Part shown: in pieces, positions 55,562 to 64,000 of the stretch
Numbering within the stretch: the stretch's first letter is position 1
Layout: each line of letters opens with the position of its first letter
Source of the DNA: Timema cristinae
Taxonomy: Eukaryota; Arthropoda; Insecta; Phasmatodea; Timematidae
DNA length: 64,000 bases
Reading direction: 5' to 3'
Assembly (NCBI GenBank): GCA_039000515.1
Contig: JBCFYV010000001.1
Coordinates: 30,277,048-30,341,047, forward strand
The notes under the pieces: model-generated
The model's input: the letters and a program-made list of their open reading frames with translations, nothing else
Databases searched by the model: none
Told to the model about the DNA's origin: nothing
Made by a program: the position numbers and the translations under genes

Positions 55562-55805
55562 TTTTACTATCAACGCGTCTTGCGATCTGTTCAGGTTATA
55601 TGCATGTATGATAAATACTCTAACGGGATAGGTATGAGGAAGGAAGCATTTTAGAGGTAATTTACCTACATTTTCTTGGAAGGAGAGTAGGAAACCATTT
55701 GTTAAAAACCACCCTCAGCTGAGCTAGACAGGACTCCAACCCTGATTCCCCCGTCTAGAGCAGGCCAGTATAACATGAGAGTGATCCATCATGCAACAAC
55801 CAAAA
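55562..55805 (-). mobile_element. SINE family B copy
   Basis: Reverse copy: tail ACGCGTCTTGCGATCTGTTC, body GGAAGGAGAGTAGGAAACCA and AAAAACCACCCTCAGCTGAG, B-box region GGACTCCAACCCTGATTCCC, degraded head to about 55805. Confidence 0.75.
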
Positions 55806-56049
55806 GCGCCTGTTACTGTCACTAATATTACTTGGTCAGGATAGCACTTAGGAAGTGTCAAACATAAAGAAGTGCGTTTGGTAGAACTTATGGAATAGTG
55901 TTAAGGTGGGAGTGTGGGGTATGCAAGAAAATGTCAGTGTTTTTGCAGTTTTATATCAAAATATATTTTGACAAAATAAATAAAATATTTCTCCAGTATA
56001 AATATGTGTTTAGTTTTCTTCGCGTGTTGATGGCGACAAATTTTTAAAT
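55806..56049. other. Spacer between family B SINEs
   Basis: No gene or repeat seen. Confidence 0.35.
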
Positions 56050-56268
56050 GTATTTATTTAGCATCCGTCTTATACACGTTAGGGCTATACGCTTTTGTAC
56101 TAATTACACTAATGAGTTAGGAATCGGGAAGGTTGAATTTAGAAGAATTGAACTCTCATTTGCGTGGAGGGAGAGTGGAAAAACATTTAAAAAACCCTGT
56201 CTACCGACTGAGATTCGAGTCTTGATCTCCTTGTCCTCGGCAGTCCAACTATGCCACCGAGGCGTGTT
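56050..56268 (-). mobile_element. SINE family B copy
   Basis: Well-kept reverse copy: ATTTAGCATCCGTCTTATAC (tail), ACTAATGAGTTAGGAATCGG, TTGCGTGGAGGGAGAGTGGA, GAGATTCGAGTCTTGATCTC (reverse B box) and CTATGCCACCGAGGC (head). A short deletion lies between B box and head. Confidence 0.85.
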
Positions 56269-56665
56269 TCAAACAGTTGTTGATTATATGTCATGAGTAT
56301 AGCGGAATTATATGAGAAACTTCTTAAATGAGAGAAAAAGTTGTCATTAACTTTCACGACACACTTAAAGATATTCAAGAACTTTTAAGATCACCATGTG
56401 TACAAAATTAAACTCTTGTGTTTCTAATGAAGAAATATTTGATTTATTTTGACCAAAAGGAAAGTTTATATAAAAACCGAAAAACACCGTATTTTATCGC
56501 GGTTCCTACACTCCTACCTTAGTAGTCCTACATTTGTACTACATTAAATATAATGTTATTTCTAGTTAAATATATGCGAAAGTTATAACCGTTTTACCAG
56601 TAGTAGCTAACATGGATTTATAAAATGCCCGCGTGATAGACTATCTTCTGTATAACTCGAACACT

Positions 56666-56946
56666 AATAACTATTTACCAGCCTCAGTGACGTAGTTGGC
56701 TAACGCACTAGTCGTGTTGAGTTCAACTGCTGAAGACCGGGAGATCGAGGTTCGAATCTCGGTCAGGGGAACTCGGGGTGGTTTTTCCTAAATTGTTTTC
56801 CACTCTCCCTCCACGTAAATGCGGGTTCACTTCTTCTAATTCAACCTTCCTAATTCCTAATCCATTAGCGTAATTAGTACTTAAAGCGTATAACCTGAAC
56901 GGGTAGATAAGACGCGGTGCTAAATAATAATAATAAATAACTACTT
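56666..56946 (+). mobile_element. SINE family B, full-length reference copy
   Basis: The best family B copy. Head GCCTCAGTGACGTAGTTGGC, then TAACGCAC (A box) and GAGGTTCGAATCTCGGTC (B box, about 56747-56764). Body has TTGTTTTCCACTCTCCCTCC then ACGTAAATGCGGG, and TTCCTAATTCCTAATCCATT. The tail is complete with GACGCGGTGCTAA and (ATAA)n. Flanked by AATAACTATTT (56666-56676) and AATAACTACTT (56936-56946), an 11-bp target duplication with one change. The 135-codon minus frame at 56723-57130 runs antisense through it and is not a gene. Confidence 0.9.
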
Positions 56947-59900
56947 CGATTATCACAAGTCTAAGAAGTACTGTAAATAGACCTGGCCACACCCGGCTAT
57001 TGGGACTAAAACAAATTCGTTTCACTCGATGGTGAATATGAAAGAAAGAGAGAGAGAGAGAGTAGTTAATCGTCACCTTGAATTGTGTCGTCTCCCCTTT
57101 GATTGTTATGTCATTTTGACCAATCATCAAGAAACAGATATTACAGGTAAGGATAATTTACTTGAAACTACATTGCTGAGTAACTTAGTTATCATTGAGA
57201 TACATCCGACAGGGTAGTTGTACTCAAACATGCATAATTTACTTTCTGACAAATTGAGCTCATGTGTCTTCATTGATTACGTTTCACAACATAAATAGGT
57301 CCAAACAAGAGAATAATAGCAAATAAGCAAAGAGAGTTACAATATTATTAAAAGGTAGCTAATGTATGTTTCAAGCATTCATTGACAAATTTGTACAAAG
57401 TGGTAACCCAGTCCACATTATTATGTTATTATTTAATTGGCCGTTGTATGTTCCATCATGTGCTTTAGTTTTACAAATATAGGGGCAAATCTAATTGGTT
57501 AACAAGCCAAACGCCACGCACGTAAATTCGAATTTTGAGTTAGTTTATTTCGTCCACTTTTTAATCTGTTTATTTAGCATTTTTTATAAATTATAAATTT
57601 TTATTGGAATAAAATTTCTTGAATTAATAGCATGTATTATTAAAATTATAGAATTAGAATTGTCGTAAATAAAAAGTATTTGGTAAAAACTAGAAAGTTA
57701 AAGCTTTAATTTTAGATTCAACTAATATGATTTTACTTCTTAGTATAACCTTTAAGTTACGGTTTGTGTGTTATTATTGTTTAAATAAACAAATACTTTG
57801 TAACGAATAAAATTAAATGTATATATGTTGTTTTGTTGAAATGTTGTAATCACTGTGATAAATACTCTAATAATTACTGTTATAGATGTATCAATATTAA
57901 CAAACAGTGTGTTCATGAATTACTTTTGGTTCAATTAAAAACGGTTAGTGTGAATATTAATGTTAATTCAAGAAATTGGGTTAATATATATAATAACCAG
58001 ATTTTATGTATAGCTACTTTCAGTTCTGGTGTATGTGATAAATTATTCATAATGTAGTCAAATTGTTCACATTAACATGTTATTGTGCATAATAACCATC
58101 ACTCTTTGATTAAAATGATAAATTTCACGTTTTTGCACGTTTTAACCTGTATAACTCCCTCTTTGAGTTATTCGTTACGTCTGTTGTGCGTATCAATTGA
58201 GATAAATCTTTATTGAAAGCAGACGTTTTGTGTTATCTTGATATGGAATTTGTTAATTTATCCTAACCTAATATAACCTGGACCAATCTAACCTAGCCTA
58301 AACTAACCTAAACTTTCTTTCAGAATATTATAATTTATAACTTCAACTAAACAGGTTTTGTTGTGGTGTAAAATAACCAATTAAAATAATAAATTGTATG
58401 TATTTAATAACATTAGCTACTAATTTAGATTAATTTGGAAAATGACAGGTAATTATGCACAATAACTAAGGTATTACTTTAACGTAACTTTAACTCGTGA
58501 ATAAAGTGTTAAAGTGTGATATATTTCAAGAGAAACTATTATTAATTCGGTTATTTAACATATATTCAATAGAAAAACCAATGATAAGTCATTTGTGAAT
58601 GTAGCGATAAACCATGAATTAAAAAAAAATATATTAGGAAAACTTTAATAAATCATAATAATTAATCAACACATTTAAACGTCATTTTAATAACAATTAT
58701 TATGATAATCTGTTTTAATTCGAGATGGTATGAGAATAAATAATATATATTGTGTTTCAATAAAAATATAATCAACATTCATAAAATAATATGTATGTAG
58801 AATTACGTCTTTACCATGGTCGTACTTTTATTTTAACAGCTCAATCATTAATTTGTACAAATTACTTTAAATTCTAGCTATGCTCTCCATCCAATATCGG
58901 CCTAATATATATAAAATAATTTTCACAGATGTATTAGTCCAAACACAATACCATAATATACATGGCGTTATTTATTTAATGTTAATTTAAACGTATTCTG
59001 TGCTTAAAAAATAACTTTGCAAATTTCAAATACAAAATTAATTTTAAAATATCAACCCGGAAATTGTAGAAGATAAATGTATTATACTATAACAACTAAC
59101 ATTTCTAAAAATGTAATTGAACTAAGATTTGAAGAAAATTATGTATATATTTTTTTAAATAATATAATATTTTTATATTTAAATTGGACTTAGCTTGGAT
59201 CAGGAGAGTTTATATCTAGAAACTTTAAATGTATTTGTTTTAAATCAAAGTTAACATTTCTTCTAATCTTCATTTAGGTAAAATCATACATGCATGAGCA
59301 ACTAATTATATTAATTATTTGCTTAAGATGAAAATAACTACTTTTGGTTAAAGCTTCAATATAAATACTATTATTTGTATTATAAATTAATAAATAATAA
59401 TATAATAAGATAAATACAAGCATCCAACTTTGACCATATGAGTACATGATATTCAGTAAAATTAGAAACTAATTAAATTTGAAAATATGCCATCAGAATT
59501 TTGTGAATACACTGTGCATGTAATCGTTATATTGATAGGTAATACTTTGTAATGTATGTTTTGTAAATAAACAGTAAAATAATAGTAAATTATAAATCGT
59601 TTGTATATAATATGCATGGGTGAGTGTTGTGATGTACAATACTGATGTTGTTGAGATTTGTTGATTATTGAAATAAATTTAATGAGCCTTACAAATTAGT
59701 ACTTTATCAATAAAATAAACCCGTAAATAAATAGTGTGCGATTTTATAAGTTAACATAATATAAATTAATTATATCAATTATCCTTATAAAGAGAGGTTT
59801 GTTTTTGTGTCACTTGGTGCTAATTAATTTCTATTGATTACATTTTATATTGAATTATTATCTAAAAGGTTAGCCAAAAAATTATGTTCAAAGACAAACT

Positions 59901-60114
59901 AATTTATATGAAAATTAATATTTGAATAATCAAGTAAGAAATACGAAAATTAATAATTATAATAAGATAATGCAAACAAATGTTCCCCAAGATGTTACGT
60001 ATATTTTTTTAATTATATGTCAATGAAATGAGGCTTGAACCTTGTTTGGAAAAATACACACGTAATATATATTATTATTATATTATTATTACTAATATGT
60101 GTTCTGTCTCACCA
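56947..60114. other. Unannotated AT-rich DNA with small repeats
   Basis: No supportable gene. A (GA)n run lies at about 57045-57061. The 74-codon frame at 57833-58057 is Cys/Asn-rich in its first half (CCNHCDKYSNNYCYRC), but I see no known domain or splice context. 58258-58312 has CCTAACCTAATATAACCTGG-type degenerate CCTAA pentamers. Confidence 0.4.
58258..58312 (-). repeat. Degenerate CCTAA (telomere-like) run
   Basis: TCCTAACCTAATATAACCTG, GACCAATCTAACCTAGCCTA, AACTAACCTAAACT: interrupted copies of the CCTAA pentamer (TTAGG on the minus strand). Confidence 0.4.
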
Positions 60115-60610
60115 CAGGTTCATTCCTTTTGTTAGTGAACTTATACCGCAAAAGTTTTTTATCTCAGCTTCATCCTTGAGCACCCAGAATTTTCTTCTTT
60201 CCTTCAAGTCATCCAATATTTGAATCCTCCTTCTTCCTAAGCTCCTCTTTCCCTCAACCTTTCATTCTAAGACCTCGTGCAGATGACAGTTCTTCCTAAG
60301 GATGTGTCTAATCCAGTTTGCTTTGCACCTAAGAATAAAATACAAAATGGTTCTCTTCTCACCCACTCTTCTTAGCATTCCTTCATTTGTTACCTTGGCT
60401 GTCCCAACTGATCTTCTCAAGTATTCTTAAGCCTCATATTTCAAAACTTTCCAAGAATTTCTTTCCATCTTCCTAAGAGTCCAAGTTTCTGTTCCATCCG
60501 GCACGAGGCTCCAAATGTAGCATTTCATCAATTTATTACTTAGATCCAAACTCATCTTGCTGATTAGCAGTAACCGCTTCTTGTTGAAAGCTTCCTAGCC
60601 TTGGCAATCC
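60115..60610 (-). pseudogene. Decayed LINE (non-LTR retrotransposon) C-terminal region
   Basis: On the minus strand, from about 60540 towards 60115, the frame reads KLMKCYIWSLVPDGTETWTL, then NEGMLRRVGEKRTI, ILRCKANWIRHILRKN, GRRRIQILDDLKERRKFWVL and KDEAEI. This matches the ...YGSETWTL...NEE.LRR..E.R.LL..I.RRK.NWIGHILRRN...GRRR.Q.LDDL..RR.YW.LKEEA pattern after the RT domain of RTE/CR1/I-like elements. At least two in-frame stops and a small frame slip show it is dead. It probably belongs to a different clade from the remnant at 38457. The 62-codon plus frame at 60035-60223 is its antisense shadow. Confidence 0.75.
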
Positions 60611-60889
60611 TCGACATAATTTCTTTGTTGCATTAGGCATCCATTGTCAGTAGACTTTCCCGGTACTTGAAACATTTTATTATCCCAGCTCCTGGTTTCC
60701 AATTTTGATTTTTAGCCGCTCTTCATTTTTTGAAATCAGGAAAATAATTACTTAAATTATAATTACCCGCAAATACATATTTGTGATGATATTTAAGTTA
60801 GTCAACATCTTACATAGCCTGTCCAAGCTATTCAAATATTTAATCTAGCTAAGTAGAGATAAAGAAGATACATATTTAAGGCAATTGTA
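60611..60889. other. Possible upstream part of the same LINE remnant, then unannotated DNA
   Basis: 60611-60720 keeps the composition of the LINE fragment (CTTTCCCGGTACTTGAAACA), but I could not read a confident frame. Confidence 0.35.
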
Positions 60890-61005
60890 TCTGTATATAT
60901 TATAGTGGAGGGAAAATCATTTAGAGGGAAAAAAACCTCAGTATACCTGGGTGGAATTTTAAGCCTGAAGTCCTCGTTACTGGAAAACTAAACAAGACGA
61001 GCCTG
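60890..61005 (-). mobile_element. SINE family B fragment
   Basis: TAGTGGAGGGAAAATCATTT, AAAAACCTCAGTATACCTGG and GTCCTCGTTACTGGAAAACT keep the reverse family B order. Head and tail are missing. Confidence 0.5.
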
Positions 61006-61164
61006 AAAATTTTTCCACTTTCCCATCGCTGCGGAGTTTAAACTTTTTATAGATAACAAAGAATAGTTTCAAAATAAAATCACATATTTATAATGCAATG
61101 AATTTAATATGATTATCACCTGCCAGTGGCTAAAAGCTTTTTCTGGTGATGAATGAGATGATGA

Positions 61165-61397
61165 TCACCTGCTTGGTGGCCACATGGTATAAGGCGCTCC
61201 TCTAGATTACCGGTGTAGTGGAGATTTGGGCTCAAATCCAGCATCGGCTGTACGTAAGATGTTTTTCCCTACATTGTTTTCCCCCATACCTCCATGCTAA
61301 TGCGGATTCATTTCTTCTGGGATTCCTCTTTCCTCTTTTTACCTCACTAGCGTATTTAATGTAAATGCGTACAATCCAAACGGATGTTAAGACATTG
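61165..61397 (+). mobile_element. SINE family B, first of two adjoining copies
   Basis: Head GTGGCCACATGGTATAAGGC, B-box GGGCTCAAATCCAGC, body TTGTTTTCCCCCATACCTCC and ATGCTAATGCGGATTCATTT, tail TGCGTACAATCCAAACGGAT, then GTTAAGACA. The tail is cut off where the next copy begins. Confidence 0.75.
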
Positions 61398-61585
61398 ATG
61401 GGGAGGTCAAGTTTCGAACCACGGTCGGGTGTACTGAGCGTGGTTATTTACAAAATGGTTTTCCACTCTCCTCTCCGCTAATGCGGGTATACCTCCTCTA
61501 TAAATAACCTTCCTAGTCCCTAAAACCTTAAATAGTACATAAGCGTATAACCCGAACGGATAGTAAAACGTGGTGCTAAAAAAAC
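61398..61585 (+). mobile_element. SINE family B, second adjoining copy (5'-truncated)
   Basis: Begins within the head at TGATGGGGAGGTCAAGTTTC, then GAACCACGGTCGGG (B-box region). It continues through GGTTTTCCACTCTCCTCTCC to a complete tail, GCGTATAACCCGAACGGATA, ending GTGCTAAAAAAA. It follows the previous copy with no spacer. Confidence 0.8.
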
Positions 61586-62214
61586 TAAGAGTCTACTCAT
61601 TAGACCCATTTGACAAAGTATATAGATATATACATAAATATACATAGGGGTACAAAAATATACTTACAGTATAGAGTACTAATATTTTCGTGTTCATATG
61701 ATAGTAATGTATACCTCAGTCTAACAGATGTACTACAGGAATGTGTTCATATTTGAGGAAAACAATTCGAACAACTTAGTAATTAGTTGATGAATCTAAA
61801 TTTTATAATGAACATAATATCTTAAATTATTTAGAACCTATATACTGTATACCTACTGTTGCACCTTCTGTATAGATTTTTTTAATACATGAATATATGT
61901 CGACATAACAGAACCTACAAGAACTAAACGTTATACGTAAACACATTTCTTCTCTATGTTCGTGAGACATCACTATAATATTTTTAAGTTCCTGATATTG
62001 TGATTTGCACCAAAAATCTTCTATTCATCTGGTAGACGAACCATATACCATTTCAAAGGAGAAAGGGATCCAGCTTTAAATACGAAACTACATTTTCTAA
62101 AAAGTTGTTTTTATCGATTTATTAAAATTTAATTTGGACTTACTTTATCAAATTAATCTACATCCTAACTTATTAAAAAAATATTATGCCTTGTTTACTA
62201 ACTGTTTGGCTGTT
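61586..62214. other. Unannotated AT-rich DNA
   Basis: Nothing recognised. Confidence 0.4.
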
Positions 62215-62425
62215 TGTTTATGTACTAGTTACACTAATGGTTCTAGGGATTGAGATGGTTATATTTATATGAAGTGTGCCAGAATTTGTGGTGAGGAAGC
62301 GTGGAAAGACGTTTTGGAAAAACCACTTTCAGTACACTCAACCGAGATTCAAACCTCAACCTCCTCGTTATTGGTGGTCTAATCTACTGCAAGAGTAGCA
62401 CCATATGGTCACAAAGCGGGTGTAC
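62215..62425 (-). mobile_element. SINE family B copy
   Basis: TGTACTAGTTACACTAATGG, GGTGAGGAAGCGTGGAAAGA, GACGTTTTGGAAAAACCACT and CCGAGATTCAAACCTCAACC (reverse B box), head end ATGGTCACAAAGCGGG. Tail lost. Confidence 0.7.
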
Positions 62426-64000
62426 CTTAATATTCTGTTTGTGTTAGAATAAAGGGAATTAACAAACATCAAGTTTAAAATTGCTAATTCATATTTTAAC
62501 TTTGATTGTGTCTATAGTTTATTTTGTTTTCTTATAAGGTATATTTTGTCTAATTATATTTTACAACTTTTATAACAAATTATTTTATTAACTTACCTTA
62601 TTAAAAAATATTAATCGTTATTGACTGCTGTGAGCAGATGAACCGATGATTTAATGCAACAAACTATAAATATTATTATTTCATTATTAAAATAATTGTT
62701 ACAAATAAATATTTCAGTCAGTGAACGCATTCGCCTTTGTCTTTGACAAGATATTAAATTAAATGAAACTTTGTTTGTTATATTAATTAATGTTTTGTTT
62801 ATTAGAGTAAATATAGATGGAAAAGATCCTTCCAAATATATCTAAAATATTTTGTTTCAGACTATTGAGAACCTTCTTATTAATTTTAATGTAGCTAAAT
62901 AATAAAATAATGTATTGAAGTAATATAAACCCAACTAACAATGCTTTGTGTAAAAGTATCAAACTTAGCAAGTGTTGAAATAGAAATGTTTATGTGATTA
63001 TTATTTTTACAACTATTCTGTCTTAATCTTGTGTATGTATAAACAAATTAATTGAATAAATTTACTATAAATAGCATAGCATGAGGACACTGTAAATAAA
63101 TATGTGTTAAGGTTTTAGATGGTAAATTAAAATATATTTTAATGCTGTGATCCCAAAGTCTTCCTTTTTGTGAAAAACATTCTAGTAATTTAATGCATTT
63201 TAATTTAACCAAATAATTTTAATAAATCATTTCATAATAGTATATTTAAATAGTATCTAATGATTATTTTTACTGTCAACCCAACCAACAGTAATCAATT
63301 TATAATAATAATTTGAGGTCCATTAGGATATATAACTATTTTTAAATTAGTAATTAGAAATATTTTTGACACATGTAGCAGTGGAGTACATTAAATAAAA
63401 TAATGTGGATGTCTGGGACCTCTTAATTAAATACATTAAAAGTACATTTACTAACAAAACCTTTCGACTACTAATACTAATATGTAAAATTTAAGTACAA
63501 TATACCCTTTAATAAATATGATCTGTATGGATATATGATGTGAATCCCACTAGCAAAAATATAAATTATCAAAAACCAAATAAAAACTAAAATTAACAAT
63601 ATTAAAAGTGATGATATAATCTCTCAGTAATATTTATTTTGACCACGATGTTATTGCACATTTGACCGCATTTATATTTTTCCTCATCAAGCTATTTAAA
63701 TTATATGTTTGAATTTTTCTCTAAACTATATTTTTCTGGTGCTGCAGAAGCAAAATATATTAGGCACTGACTTCCCATGTCTAACTGTTACCTACACCAC
63801 TGCTACTTACTTGTTTACATATGTTTAATTCACTTATAAGACACAAATTAAATCTCAGTTTGAATCAACAGAAAAAATTTACATATTACTAGAGGCTTAA
63901 AATAAATAGGTCACTATATTAAACATGGCTTTAAACAGCATTGTAAATATAATTGCAAAGAAAATTATATTTTAAAGGTGAATTTAAATGCGTCTTGTAT
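62426..64000. other. Unannotated AT-rich DNA
   Basis: No exon, RNA gene or repeat recognised up to the window end. Minus frames at 62611-62835 and 62783-62971 overlap and have no domain. Confidence 0.45.

Noticed and set aside
56723..57130. 135-codon minus-strand frame
   Set aside because: Runs antisense through the reference family B SINE and adjacent AT-rich DNA. No domain.

Overview
This window is AT-rich, intron- and repeat-dominated nuclear DNA from an animal, almost certainly an arthropod. The only protein gene I can support is the 3' end of a beta-adrenergic-like octopamine receptor, a receptor type of arthropods and other protostomes. Short degenerate TTAGG/CCTAA runs (near 5930, 52340 and 58280) also fit an arthropod telomere motif. 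I cannot name the species or order. There are no operons, CRISPR arrays or genuine tRNA or rRNA genes.

Gene content. Two plus-strand coding exons join cleanly. Exon 37009-37120 carries the end of intracellular loop 3 and TM6. Exon 42764-42980 carries extracellular loop 3, TM7, helix 8 and the C-terminus. The phase-2 intron of 5,643 bp splits the Trp codon TG|G. No exon for TM1-TM5 is visible in the 37 kb upstream, so an upstream intron of at least 37 kb is implied. The annotated stop (TAG followed by CTAG) is followed by 35 more in-frame, GC-rich sense codons, which makes it a candidate for stop-codon readthrough or an alternative tail.

Repeat landscape. The rest is mobile elements and tandem repeats. 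I distinguish at least five tRNA-headed SINE-like families. Family A has four copies, three with 12-13 bp target-site duplications. Family B is the most abundant, with about two dozen copies and fragments. Family C has three copies. Family D comprises tRNA-like units, one at the centre of an inverted repeat. Family E has one copy. A and B have different heads and bodies but share a 3' tail that can fold into a hairpin and ends in (TAA)n or A-rich sequence, as expected if one LINE machinery mobilises both. DNA transposon remnants include a 2.45-kb hAT-type element with a perfect 8-bp duplication (23495-25945), a hAT MITE nested in a family B SINE (39180-39779), and two pogo/Tigger-like MITEs (3293-3963 and 28817-29220). 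Two decayed LINE C-terminal fragments (38457-38790 plus, 60115-60610 minus), an LTR-like block (17513-19030) and several fold-back structures complete the set.

Themes. Tandem repeats have repeatedly grown out of other elements: a 57-bp array inside a pogo-like MITE, a 25/27-bp array inside the hAT element, a ~45-bp array from a LINE coding remnant, and a ~62-bp array that begins at the receptor's own exon-intron junction. The last carries two downstream copies of the 5' splice site. That array and the possible stop readthrough are the two observations most worth following.
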